NCBI GenBank assembly: GCA_022316685.1 | Contig: JAKJHU010000109.1 | Span: 1,571,868 to 1,635,867, forward strand | Length of the DNA stretch: 64,000 nt | Direction: 5' to 3' | Source: Progne subis subis | Taxonomy: Eukaryota > Chordata > Aves > Passeriformes > Hirundinidae | Shown: in pieces, positions 48,995 to 61,769 of the stretch | How the letters are laid out: the number at the start of each line of letters is the position of its first letter | Numbering within the stretch: the first letter of the stretch is position 1 | Program-made: the position numbers and the translations under genes | Notes under the pieces: model-generated | What the model saw: only the letters and a program-made list of their open reading frames with translations | Database searches by the model: none | What the model was told of the DNA's origin: nothing

Positions 48995-50139
48995 TTCTTT
49001 TTTGTGGGAGAAGATCAGGAGAAAGCAAAGCGGGCTTAAGCTTAAAAATAAAGAAATAGTTTTATTAACGCACACTAAAAGAATGGAAAAGTTGGAAAAA
49101 ACCACCTAAAACAAAACAGAATGAAATTTCAGAACACTCTTCCCTCCCCCTACAAACTGTTAACTTTCCTACAAAACAACATAGAGAGACACAGCCTGTG
49201 ATTTTCTGTCAGTTTCACCATTTAAACATAATCTTTCGTCACTTTGGGAGAGGAGTCTCTCTAGAGTACCATGGGGACACTCACCACAAGACTACAACAA
49301 TCTAGTGGCTTCCAATGTCACAAATCTGCAACCGCCTGGAATTATTGCAGATTGTGCAGTCCTGCCCCTTAGCACCCTTTCCTCTGGCTACTCATGGGCC
49401 TCTCAGTATATCTGGGGTATTGTTTAAGAATGTTTCTTCTAGTACAAAACAAGGATTTTCTTCTTCTATCTCTAAAATTGTCTCTATCTCAAAAGAAATA
49501 GAGACTTCAAATCACTTTCTCTCTAAAATCATCTTTGTCTCAAAGGCTGAGATCTCTTTTTACCCCAGGAGTGAGGGGCTTTGAGATTCTCACTTAAATC
49601 TCAATCTTATCAATCCCTAATTTGATTAGAACCAGCATTCCCCCAAACAACATTAAGATGTTACAAGAAACAGTCCATTTCTCCATAGTATATCCCAGAG
49701 AAGTCTGGTTAAAAATGTCCACATCCTCAATCCCTCCTTCTAATAATCTTTATCAGTTCCTTTACTCCCTGCTCCAGGAGCTCCGGGGAAGTTTTAAAAA
49801 GTGGTTGATGTTAAGCTTCAACCTCTCCTGCCCCGCCGGCAGCCGATGGAGCCTCCGGGCCAGCTCCTTGCCCGAGGGGGTGGGGGAGCAGCAGGCCCCA
49901 CTCCATGGTGCCTGTTCAGCTGACCAGGAGGAAAAGGGGCTCACCTGAATGAACTAGGATTTATAGGAGTATTTCCCAAAGTGGCATTTAACATTCTCAG
50001 TGGTCAAAGCAGATGCCAGTATCTCAAACTAGCCTTCTGATAGGTTCCTGTCCTTTCTAAAACAATTCCAAGGTCCTGACAGGGAAAAACACTCCATATT
50101 CCTCCCTAACTAAAAACTAAACTGTGCCAACCCATAGCA
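48995..50139 (-). mobile_element. Solo LTR, about 1.15 kb, inverted
   Basis: Read on the minus strand it begins TGCTATGGGTTGGCACAG, carries a CTATAAATCC TATA box (complement 49960-49965) and an AATAAA signal (complement 49061-49066), and ends before 48995. It is flanked by the same 5-bp word, GCTTG, at 48990-48994 and 50140-50144, a likely target-site duplication; 5 bp fits ERVL/ERV3-type integration. There is no internal proviral sequence, so it is a recombined solo LTR. The sequence style recalls passerine LTRs of the TguLTR5 type, from memory and unverified. The distal end lacks a canonical CA. Confidence 0.75.
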
Positions 50140-50357
50140 GCTTGCTTTTTTGAAGTCTGGAAAGGCTGAATGCAGCCAACACTTGAGAAAAATCTGTTTT
50201 GAACAATAGCAAGCAATATTATATAAACTTAGTAAGGAGCAAATAGCTCAGAGATGTCCTCATTCTTGTAAATATGACTCAAGCATTTATTGATGGTAGT
50301 TTCAAGCTCTGAGCAATAGTGGTCAGTGATCTTTCGGTGAGATTATGAAAGGTTACT

Positions 50358-50382
50358 TGAAGAATACTTCAAGTATTCTTCA
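50358..50382. repeat. 25-bp palindrome with one-base loop
   Basis: Two perfect 12-bp arms, TGAAGAATACTT and AAGTATTCTTCA, flank a single C at 50370. It lies about 220 bp outside the solo LTR and could form a hairpin. No function was recognised. Confidence 0.8.
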
Positions 50383-52129
50383 CTTTGTATAAATCACTGT
50401 GTAATTTGCTTACAAAGTGAAATTTGAGTTGCTTATTTTCATTGTGAAGTAAAATAGACATTTTCGTCCCAGGCATGAACGTGGTTTTGGGAAGGAAATT
50501 ACTGAGCAACAGAGTTAACAGAACAGTTCACCTGGCTTCACCTTGAAAAACTATGAAAATATTGACAAAGCCAGGATAGAAAGTGGAAAAAAAATAATAC
50601 ACATTGCAATGCATCATGCTCACCAAGGCAAGTGTTGGTTTCTACAATGTATTTTAATAGTGTGATGGTTACCCTGGGCTTCAGTGTCATAACCTGTGTG
50701 GTTTCTCTCATTTGCCTTGGATAGCCTGACAAGAGAGATCACTGCTAAAGCACTGTGACACAGGAGAGCAAGGGAGGCATGTTTTTCTCCATTACAGAGC
50801 TCTGAAAGTGGGGTTTGAGCAGGTTTGCTAATAGAAATGCAGCAGCCTCAGAGCCCTTGAGCCGTTTCATGTGCAGTGCAGAACTCCAGCAATGCTGCTC
50901 TTGCCACTCCTGTATTAGAAGCCAGTAGTTTGTAAAAAGGGCTGGTGCAAAAAAAGCAACCAATCTTTTTTCTGAGGTGAGTGAATGATGACAGCTTGGG
51001 TGTGTGTTGAGGAATTGTTAGATTTTTACAGTGTATTTTCTGTGTATGACACCTGCTTTCGCTTTAGAAAAATCTTCAATTTGTGTGCCTTTCAGTTTGA
51101 CAGGCATACTGCAATTGCTCTTTGATACTTAGTCCTGTTTTATAGGTCTGCTGAATCTTTTTCAACACTGAATTGAACTTATTTCTAAAGGATCAAAATT
51201 GAGCTTTGTTTGCTTGTGAAAGATTTTTCACAATACGCACCAGTCAGATGCCAATGACTGCAATTTAAAAATATACAGGGGCTGTGTAGAGATATGGAAC
51301 TTGGAAGTCCTCAGTGCATCTGAAGGAAGCAGCATCTGGGATTCATAAAGTAAAACACATTACATTGACAAGATATGCTGTTGAGTGTAGAGATGTGTGA
51401 GAATAACTATATGTCTCAATGTAGTTGGATTTTATTGTGGTGTTAGAAACCTTACAGTTATTTTACATGTTCTGTTCTAAACAGTGGATATTTGGGCCAC
51501 TAGGCATAGTGCCAGTGTTCATCTCCACAGGGAACAACAAGTGGGTCATGACTTGACTGGCCAATTATTCTGTTCAAATCTATTCTGTTACCATAACATC
51601 TATTGCTGTGGAGGTGTATCCCAAAGAATTATGTGAGTGCTCATCTTCTCCTCATCCAGAAGCAGCACAGATGCTACAGCGCACCGGTGTGAGGCTCGTA
51701 TTTTCAAAGCTCACAGAGATTATCAGCTTAAAAGATTGTGTTCAGGAAAGAAACTGCACAGTTACACAAAGTAACACCTGCAGCAGTTGCTGCTGGTATT
51801 CTTCCCGTTTGAAACATCTACTGTGTGTGATGGAAGATGTGGTGAAAGCTCTCGAGATGGAATCGCAGCATTTTTTTCCAGCAGCAATTCAAATGTCTGT
51901 GTGCTGTCCTGTCTTTGTACTTCAGGAGCTGAGAAGCTCCTGTACTTTGTACGGCCTCACCTGAGTAAAAGGAAGCTCTGCCTCCTGTTCTCTCTGGTTT
52001 AGGATCTGTCTCAGGGAGTCTGTAAATGCTAATTCTCGTGCTGGTTCTCTTTAGTGTAGTGTGGAGGCTTTGTTGTCCAGAACTTTGTCGAATTATTAAT
52101 TCATTTTCCTTTTGTAATACATGGATAGC

Positions 52130-52840
52130 CAATTTGATTAATATAAAGAATTTATTCCATAATAAAAATACAGCTGTAAAAAGCCACAAGCAAAAATCAG
52201 TTCGGTACTGTGCCAGGCGAACAGTACTGGGTGAGACAGGCTTCACCATGTTTCACGAAATACATTTTATCAGAGTGTTCCTTTTATACTCTCTCAATCC
52301 TTTTCAAGGGGTCCCTTCTTTTCGGTGGTCTTGTCTTACATGTTGAGACATGTCTCTCCCTTTATTATAAAGTTTCTTTGGGATGCAGTCTTTCCAGACA
52401 AATATTCATGTTGGTTCCGGTAAAGATTCCCTGGAATACACATCTCCCAGATGGATATTTTTGCTGTTTCCAGTAAAAATCCCCTGGAACACACATCTCC
52501 CAGATGAATATTCAGGCTGGTTTCAACAGAATCTTGTGGACGGAGATCCTTTGGGATATGCGTGTCCTAGACAACTCTTCATGCCAGTTTTTTTATTAGA
52601 CAACATTACTTTGGTTTTAGCACAAATTTTTATCTCATGTATTACACTTTCATCACGATTGTGTTTCTTGGTGTGTTCTGTACTTCTAGTCAGGTGTGTT
52701 CTTGGGTACATCAGTGGTGGCCAAGAATCTCCTTCACTTAAAGGTGCTCATCACTTTCCAGATTTGAACCCTCACTATTTGGCTGAGACTGCTGAATTAG
52801 TTATTTTGATTATCAGTGGCAACTTTGGCCATGACTGAGC
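52130..52840 (-). mobile_element. Inverted LTR with 53-bp U3 repeats near DAPK2 exon 2
   Basis: On the minus strand there is a TATA box, AGTATAAAAG (complement 52281-52290), then an AATAAA signal about 130 bp downstream (complement 52151-52156), giving an R region of about 100 bp. Tandem repeats occupy the U3 side. The outer ends are uncertain; the right edge may lie anywhere from about 52600 to 52850. No target-site duplication was established. Confidence 0.6.
52401..52559. repeat. Three ~53-bp tandem repeats (LTR U3)
   Basis: The word AATATTC/GATATTT occurs at 52401, 52454 and 52507, and CCCTGGAAYACACATCTCCC is shared by the first two units. Two units are well conserved and the third is diverged. 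Such repeats in U3 often act as enhancers in retroviral LTRs. Confidence 0.75.
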
Positions 52841-52936
52841 TGCAATGAATCCAAAGTGCCTATACCACAAATGTGTATTACTGAGACTTAACCTCTTGCA
52901 AGATGTAATGAATGTCATTCTTCATTAATATTCTAG

Positions 52937-53033
52937 TTGCATCATCCTTGAGCATCAATGAAAGACCAAGTATGGCTTTCTTCAAGCAACAGAAGGTGGA
53001 GGATGTTTATGAAATTGGCGAAGAGCTGGGAAG
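52937..53033 (+). CDS. DAPK2: DAPK2 exon 2 with start codon (partial gene)
   Basis: Acceptor TATTCTAG|TTGCAT, donor GGGAAG|GTAAGG. The start codon is 52972-52974; 62 coding bases follow, giving MAFFKQQKVEDVYEIGEELG and a split codon. This matches the N-terminus of death-associated protein kinase 2 (FKQQKVED, then EELGS of the glycine-rich ATP loop), and fits DAPK2 better than DAPK1 or DAPK3, which begin differently. DAPK2 is a calmodulin-regulated Ser/Thr kinase in apoptosis, autophagy and granulocyte signalling. The rest of the kinase domain, the calmodulin-binding segment and the C-terminus lie beyond the window. The frame is open upstream of ATG, so a longer start cannot be excluded. An out-of-frame ATG lies at 52958. 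Confidence 0.85.
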
Positions 53034-56000
53034 GTAAGGTCCTACAGGTGACAGCACATGATTCTAAAAGCTGACACATGGGGATATTTGCTACTTCCTT
53101 CTATGTGACAGCCTAGATCAGTTACAATATACTACAGTAGCAACACACACCTGAACAAAGACTGCACTTTGGATGGGGCTTTTTTGTAGTTTTTTGTCTG
53201 TTTGTTGGGGTTTTTTTGTTTGTTTGTTTGGTTTTTTTTGGTTTTTTTGGTTGTTTTTTTTTTTTAGTTTAAACGTGCTAATTGTTTCTCCCATTTCTTT
53301 TCTTGCAACTAGGATAATAAAAGGTATGTTTGCATTGCCTTTTGTAGATAGGTGTCACCTGTGTCCGTGCTTTAGGCTTGAGTTCACGTGCCTGTTCTTG
53401 GAGCCACCTGGGAACCAGGAGCCTGTGGTGCTGTCACAACAGGCATGGCACTTTCACTTATCCCAGTGTTTTGAGCAGCACTCCACAGCACTGTTGTTTT
53501 CAGCTGGCTCCAAGCACTGACATCACATGTTTATATGTGCCTGCAAAAAAAGGTGCATGTATTCCTGAAAAACTTTACCTCTCAAATCTTCAACTGGACT
53601 GGTTAATGCGTGTATGTTGTTTTAATGTAAAAAGGCTTATCCGCATTTATTAATTATAGGTGGGATTACCAACTTTTAGCATGCTTAGCCTGAGCACCTC
53701 CTTAAACACTGCTGGGTTTATGGACTGGATACCACAAAACTCCCCTAGTCACTGAGCAACACACAGTGCTCTAGGTTAGTGAGGATGGCTGGTTTCCCTT
53801 CAGTGTCCAACCCTCTAATGTTTTTTGGTTTAATATGCAAGTAGCTAAAATTAGGGCTATACACAGGTTGGCTTCTTTCCCTATGTCTGGCAGTTGGTTT
53901 TGATAAACAACTGTATATGTGCCATCACCCTTTTTTAAGGGCCGGTAATGAGTTCCATTAAAATGCTTCAGTTGATGCTGTGTCCCTGCCAATTTTTTTT
54001 TTTTTTTTTTCTCCACTGTCACCTATTTAATCTTCAGAGTTATTGAAAAGACTTCTTTTAAGGGGAGAGGGGTAGAGGTAGGTTTGTTTGTTTATTTGTT
54101 TTCCATTCCCTTCCTTCTCAGGAAGGCCATAACTTAAATTTCCTATGACTGCTTACTTTAAAGTATTGCCAAGTACTGAGAGTATCAGTTTGACAGTGAA
54201 AACCTGATAACTGTGAGCAGTAATGAAATTCAGTGTGTGTGTACATAGGGTGTAAGAGGTGTGTTTTTTAACCTAGGAGACCCTAGGTTAAACAGTCAAA
54301 CTACTAAAGTGAGAAACTAGAGACTGAGTAGTTTATTTTTACTTTGGTTTCTGAATTGATTTTGGGAATCTTTTGAGATGATGAACTCATTCTCCAAGAT
54401 GATGGATATTGGGGATTTTGAATGGAGAAGTGTAGCTGAAACAATCTGGCAAAGGCCGGCCATTGCTGCTTGAATCAGCCTGAGAGGGTGGTCAAGGTTT
54501 GTATGGTCACAGCAGCCCTCCTTCTCTTCAGGCTGTATGTATAATGTCACACTGTCTTAGTCAGTGTATTTTCACTTACAGGTTTCGTGTGTTAAATGTG
54601 CAGTGTCAACTGGGTTGTCATGGCTCTTTATCTCTGACCAGTAACTACTGATAAGATCCAGTGACAAATGGTATCTTGCTTACTTAGAAGGAAGTTAACG
54701 TGCTGGACAGATTGCAGTGACTGATCTTTTCCAATGCTGACTGATGCATCTACAGAACCTGTAGATACTTTTAATTAGTTCAGTTTGCAACAAGCTGTTA
54801 GTTACTGACAGGTAGAGGTAGGTTAAAGGATTCATTTATTATAATTCTGCCAGCAGAAGTCACCAAACAAATATTTTCAAACAACATCTGTGAAGAGTCT
54901 GTCCTGTTCTTGTTCTCCTCTCTGAGTTTGTTACTTCTTAAGAACAAAACTAGTTGTTAACATAGGCCTAGTGCTGTTCTAGCTGGGATTCAGCCATGAG
55001 ATAAAATAGGGGATCTCACTGACAGAGCCAGCACCTGTTTATCTGAAAGTCTTTGCACAGCACTCAGGGAAGGATGCTCCCACCACAGACTGCAAAGGCT
55101 GAACTCTCTGGTCTGGTGATGAAAGGAGGCACTTCCTGTCATCATGTAGCATTGAGGGTGACCCAGCAAAGCTCCCCAGCTCCAGCCGTGTAAAACGCTG
55201 CACACGGAGAATGTGGGTGGGCACTGCCCGGTCAGATCATCCTCGGAGTCCCTGCAGAGCTGGCAGTAGCTCGGAGGGGGCTGTCAATGCACTTCTCGTA
55301 TGCCAAGGCAGGAGTGTGAGAGAAAGCATTTTGCAGAGAATGGAGCAGCTTTTCCATGGTTGTAGCTGTGTGCTCTGACCAGCTGTTTAGCTCCAGCATT
55401 CCCTCAGTCTTTCAAATATTAATCTTGTACCAACTTCTGTTGCTCAACTTCTCCAAAGGGTACACACAGGGAGCAATCTGTCAGGCATGTGGCATTAGAG
55501 ACAACTTGCTGATGGCCTCATTCATTACAGCAGCTCTGTTTGGGAAGCTTAGCATGGCCTATGCTGAATGTGTGCAATACTTCAAATATGCATATATAAT
55601 TGTGTTGCTTCCCTCAAGATAGTATCAGTCACTTTCAAGTCTGTGGGGGCTGAGCCATAGCTGAAAGGAAGCTTAAAAAGAGGACTCTGAAGCAAATTTC
55701 AACATTATAAAGAGATAATACAGCTTTAACAATTTGGGCTGTTTTGAGGAGAGTCCTGGCCTAAGCCATTTGCAGGGATGTTAATGGCATGCCAAATCAC
55801 TGGAAATACTCCTTGAAAAATATGAAGAAGTGAAGACTAACTTTTCTTGGGAATATGCAGCAGGTGAAATAACTGCTGGTTCTTGTGATAAGGGAGGTGA
55901 CAGCTGGAGACAACCAAGAATGGAAAGTTAAATCAAGGGCAGAGAAAGAAGAACTGCCCTGCTGAGCTAGGGATATAGTTTCCAGGAAATAAAGCTCACT

Positions 56001-59000
56001 GCAGCAATAAAGCTCACTGGAATACCTTTAATATAATGTTTCAGTTGTTGTGTTTTGGATGGGTAGCTGTGGCTCACTGAACAAAAAGTGTTATACAAAG
56101 GTGCAGGAGCCCTTTCCAGCTCTACTAGTAAACACTGATGGTGATGGTAGGTACTGGATTTGAGATGTGCAGTGTGATTTATAAAAGGATGTACCATAGA
56201 GTCATTAATCTATTATCTAAATGTGGTGCCAGCCAGGCTGTGAAAGCTGTTGACATTTGTGACTTCTGGGCAGTGTCACTTTTGCGTGTCAGGTTGTTGC
56301 TGAGGGTAGGAAATATCATGGAGCTTTTCCCAGTGTTTTGTGACAGTGGCCATTGAGAAAGCGTGTTCCTGCAGCCTGGTACTGCTGTCCTGGGCCAGTG
56401 TCCTGCTCCTGCAGCTCAGCTCTGCAGCATGCAAGGATTCACATTTATCAGAGAAAAACAGACAAACCTTGGAGTGATATTTCTGGTCATGGAAGTCTCC
56501 TCCTTTCCTTCGCTGTTGTCCTTTCACTGTAGGGAAGGGGCTCTGCCTTCCTCCACAGTGTGGGCCAGCCTTACCACCTGCCACTCCAGTTTCTTGTCTG
56601 CCTCGGTAACTGGGAGCTGTGCTCATCCCTCATCTCCTGGGCCAGTCAATGCCTTCATGCTGAAAATAATCGCTGTGATTTCTGGTGATTAGTTTGGGCA
56701 TAACTGAGCCTCCAATTTCTCAGCCCCTGCTAACCTGGGCTGTGATTTCATGGTTAAAGCCAAGCTCCATCTTTCCTCTATGGCTTGTTAGGCTTCCCTG
56801 TAGTTCCCCATCTCCAGCTACAAGTTCCTGCTTCCTCTGTGCTTGTTTGTGGAGGATCAACTCTGAGAAAGGAGAAACCACATTTTCTGGGTGAAGTTTT
56901 AAAGGACAAATGCAGCATTTTACCAGTGATAATGGGACCTTGGAGCCTGGCACCAGTTGCTGTTCTGACAGTGTAACTAGGTATTTATTTATGTAGTGAA
57001 AACAAAAAGCAGAGATAACCCAGGTGTTCTTTGTACAGCAGGAACATGGACATCTAGGATAAAAAAGTCATGGCCCTGAGCTAGTTGGACCCTCCATGCT
57101 AAACAGAGGGCTGTTCTAGAAGCTGGGAAGGTTACCCTTAACTCACACTACACAGTATCTTCATACCAGGAATGTTTTTATTCTAACTGTAGAAATTGCT
57201 CAGTACTGTGCTTTCTCAGACATGAACTTTAGCTCTGTTCTTTGATAGTTTGCGCTTTGAATTAGTTCTTTAGATTTTGAAGAATAACTTTGGATTACTT
57301 TATTTTTCAACACACACAAAGCAGGTCTTTGTGTTTGATGCAAAATGTTAATTTAATTCTTGAGGACTACCCAGCACTTCTGTTAATGTTTCTTGTTAGA
57401 AATCTTCTATGTCAGGTTTCATGTATATGAATCTTTTGCTGAAACAGCTTTGACATCTGGTACTTGGTCACAATCACTGTGATTGTTATCAGCTGTCTGA
57501 TATGATCACTGTTCTTGATTTTTTTCTTTTTAGTCCTTCTAGCAGGTTTCCCTATCAGTTTTCAATGCTACCTCAACTGTTTCCAAAATGAAATATTTGT
57601 TGCAGAAAGTGCAGAGAAGATAGGAGGTTTTGTTTTTTGTTTTTTTTCCTAATAACAAAGTTGCTCTAACTACAGTAACAGAGAAGAGCTAGCCTTGGCC
57701 TTACTTTGTAACAAATTCACCCATTCCTTATCATCAACATCCATCTTCACGATGGAAATTATCTCATTGTTTCTCCTCAGTCCCTGTCTGGCTTTGAGAG
57801 TATAATTAGAGATGAATGACCTCTGTGGTAGTGCCCACAAATCTTAAATTCTCTAATATATTTAACCACTGAATATTAAGCAGAATATTAATCCCAGGAA
57901 AAAGACATTGAATATTCATCCCAATCTTTGTTTTGCCATTTCTGTAAAAATAAAACTATTTTTTCCATTTTGCGTTGCAGTAGAAAGCAGATGGAACTTC
58001 AACAGTGAGAAAATATACTCTCTATAGTATTAACTTCATACTTTTAAAATTAAAAAGATACTAATTATGAGTAAAAATGCATGTGAAATAAACAGAGTGC
58101 AGCTCAAAGTGATAAAGCACTGGACAAATTGTTAACATCTGATGCAGAATAGAGCTCGCAGGTACCTGTCTGATGGTCAAGCTTAATTTATCTCAGGTGA
58201 CATCTGTTAATCCTTGCTAACACTACACCAGCAGTTTGGATCAGAGTGAAGACCTGTTGTAATAGCTGAGCAGTGAAATGGGAGTTTCAGCAACCTTTGC
58301 AGTTTTGGCCTTACAGATAATTTCCTTAAGTCTTGAATGAAATGCCAGGATAGTTTCTATCTGTTTGATACATGGGGAAGGAGAAAAATCAATTAACTAT
58401 TTGACCATAATAGTGTTCCGCTCCAGGTCTATTACTCTCAGTCCGTATCTAGGTGGATTTGGACCTTTACACACCCAGGTGCAGTGTGCTAACCTTCCTC
58501 ATGCACATCATGTCTGCCTTGCTGTTGCTCCACATGGCAGGAGGAGCAGCTTATCAGATCAGCTATTCCTGCAAGCATGAGTCAGCTGTGACCTTCCCTG
58601 GCTCTCTGCACTCTGGTCACTGCCACTCCGAGCACTGCTACTCAGTCCAAAAGCTGGTTTTGATAAGCAGGGAAGATTTTTCATCATGTGCATTTTATTC
58701 TTGAGCTTCAGATTACACAAAAACTTGCCAGGTTATCGGGAACTTGCCAGAACTGCTGGGCTCATGCTCTCTCCCTGCTGACTGTGCCTTCAGTCTCAGG
58801 AGGAGCTGATAAGAGCCACACTGATGGCCACTGCGGAACTGGGAGGTTTTCAAAAACATTGAACAGTTTCAGGAGATGCTGTTGATGATTCAGTAGATGG
58901 CACAATTCCTTGTGACTCGTGGCTAAGGATCCCACAAGGTGTTTAAAGTATTAACTGTGTTACTGATAGCTTGTAATTATTCATAGCACTGTTCAGAAGC

Positions 59001-61769
59001 ATTAGATTTATCAAACTCTGAATTTCAGATGAACTGCTCTTTACTTATTCCAGTAAATCAGATCCTTTTCTTTAGAGTCCATATTCTTCTATTCTTCTGA
59101 CTCTTTTCTGGCACTGGACACAGAGATCACCTTTGGGTCAGGGTATGTCGGTTACCTTTGTGTGAGTTTAGAGAGATGTGGATGAAAGGTGCCAGTGACT
59201 TTATGAGAGACATGATATGTCCAAAGGTCCTCAGCACTTCCCTTCAGGAATATCAAAACTTATCCCCCAAAGTCACTGTGCTCTAGAGCACTTCACAATC
59301 AGTAAAACGTGAGCTGTGAGTGAAAATGCCAGTGTGTTTAAAAGTTGAGGCTCTTTTTTTTTTTTTTTTTTTCTTTCTACTACTTTTTAGTAGTCCAGCA
59401 AAATTCCTGTTAAATGTCTTATTTAAAAAAGTTTTGGATCATTCTGTTATAATCTGGCATCTGGTAGTTTAGGTTTGGGTAGTTGCTTTAGGAGAGGTAA
59501 CCACTTCCTTTGCATTTTGTTTTGGGGGAAGAGAAAAGCAAACAAATAAACCAAGCAAACTTCTTAAGCAGAAGTACAGTGGCATTCGTGACAGTTTTAT
59601 TTTTAGAACTCTTTGTGAAGTTACAAGAGGTGCCATCAGAGTATTTAACAGAAGAAATTTTGGGTTTTTTTTTTTTTTTTTTTTTTTTGTTCTATTCCAT
59701 AAAGCCTTACAGATGCAGTGAGATACTTTCCCTTTGGTGACCTTGTCTCATAGTATTGCTGATTTGCTGTTTCAGCTGTCCTACTCTAATTTCTTTATAA
59801 ATGCTGTGCTATTTGACTTCCATTTTATTTACTGCTTAGGTTAAATTTCTGCGTATCAAAATCCTGGTTTAATCTAAAACAAAAAGTCTAATTAAAAAAA
59901 AAAAAAAGTACTGTAAATCATTGTAATTTATAGAAGACTTTTATGTGACTACAGAATTCCTGCAAAAACCCTCCAGCAAGGTGCTTTTATGCATATATTT
60001 TGTGAACTTTGCATGGCCTTTGGTTGATCTGTGTTTCATAAAGGAATTAAAAGCATAAAAATGGATTCTCAGTGCTGTTCCAAGCAGACTCCTGTCCTCT
60101 CTGCTGGGAAGAGCACTCAGTGGAGTTACAAATAGCAGAAGTCATCTCTGAAGTGTAAGCAAAGAGGGAAGAGAGTATTTAGCTTAATAAAACTATGGTT
60201 GAGCAATTGCTCTAATCACTTGAAAAAAAAAAGGCTGAAAAATATGTTTTTCTCAAATTCAACAAGAATTCTCTAGGGCTTTGCTTTGAAAGTTAGCAAA
60301 AAATGCAACCATAAATGGATAAAATTTATTTGTATCTTTTTTTTTCGAAGAAAAATGAAATAGGGGTGAAAAAGATGGAAAAATAATAAGATGCAGACTT
60401 TCTAAGCTTGAGATGACCAGTTAAAACCAATCCTCATTTAATAGTGGCAAAAATGCGTGATGAACAAAACCTGTGACATAGTAACAATTGATGTAACTGA
60501 GAATGAATTACCATCTCTGCTGAACTAAACATGCCAGCCTTGAATGTAGAGAATCCCTCTGCTCAGATTGGCTAAACACTATTATTGTGGTTATGTTTAT
60601 GTCTATTAACTCATGCGTGTACACACAATGAGTGCATAATATATTTTTAAACTAACATGCATTCACAGTACTGTCTGTGAATTTAAGCAGTTAAAGACTG
60701 GTTTAGGTCCTGTTTGGTTTTATTTTGGCCTCCTTTCAGGTCATGTATTCTTGTGCAGGAACACTTAGTGAATAAAATATGAATTATTATAATTGCACTT
60801 CTAGTGGTATTTAGAGGCATGAAATTAATTTGTAACCTTACCCCATATAATGTTATTTCATTTTCCAGTAGCATTACCTGTATTTTACACATTTGGGGAA
60901 ATTAGGTACAGAAGGACCAAGGTGTTACTTTTCATCAAGTGTGTAGCAACTTTATTAGTGTTAAAGTCAGTGGGAGGCTGCCTAAAATCCCTTGCAAATC
61001 TGTTCCTGAATAAATTGTCCTGCCTCGTATAGGGCGTTGTGTCACCTCTTGTCTGGCAGAATGCCAGAGCACTGTCCTTTGCCAGGTTCATTTACTTTTC
61101 AAAGAACTTGTTGAAAACATATTTCAATCTAAAGTGTATCTGTCAACGTGTTCACATATATCATGTCTTTTATGGGAATTTCAGGTTTTAATGACTAAAT
61201 CATCATCATATTTTTTAGAATGCTTTAATTAATGAAATGAAGTTGAATATGAACAGGACATAAAGAAATAGACTGAACATGCAGAAAGGGAGCATATGTT
61301 TGGTATTTGGGAAAGAAATCGTTTGCTCTTCTCAAATGACAGACAGAATCAGATTCCTGACTTCTCCCCACTCAGGCCTCATAAAGCCTGATAGGAGGCA
61401 GGTGACCTGTACTGTCATCTCAGTACTTTGCTTACCTATTTTCAGTGTTTTGAGAAGAGCTCCTGAGCTGTGCAGTGTTTCAGGAACATCAGAGGAAGAC
61501 TGGAATAAACCTATTTCTGTGCAAGCAGTTGCTTAAGGGCTCTGTTTATGTTAAAGCTGTGGAGCAGCAGCACTGCTGGGCACTGGGGCATTTTGGACTG
61601 GCAGCTGCAAGCTGCTCTTGCTCTCAGGTGACATTCTGCCCCAGAGCATTACCCTCCAGAACCAGCATGAACAGGAAACTTTGACAAAGAGCAAGAAGTT
61701 GCTCTGTTATTCTGGATTGTCCAGCTTCTCTCTTCCCATATCCTTTCCACATCCTATCCTTGATGGAAT

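Larger units (their letters stand above)
44930..52936 (+). other. DAPK2 intron 1 (about 8 kb)
   Basis: Starts GTAAGT and ends TATTCTAG. It contains a (TTTAA)n microsatellite, an A19 tract at 47899-47917, a full-length inverted solo LTR (48995-50139), a 25-bp palindrome (50358-50382) and a second inverted LTR with 53-bp repeats (about 52130-52840). No other exon was recognised. Confidence 0.65.

Noticed and set aside
53173..53520. A Phe/Gly-rich 115-codon frame after DAPK2 exon 2.
   Set aside because: Its first half is a translation of the T/G-rich simple repeat; no kinase-domain similarity, so it is not the next DAPK2 exon.
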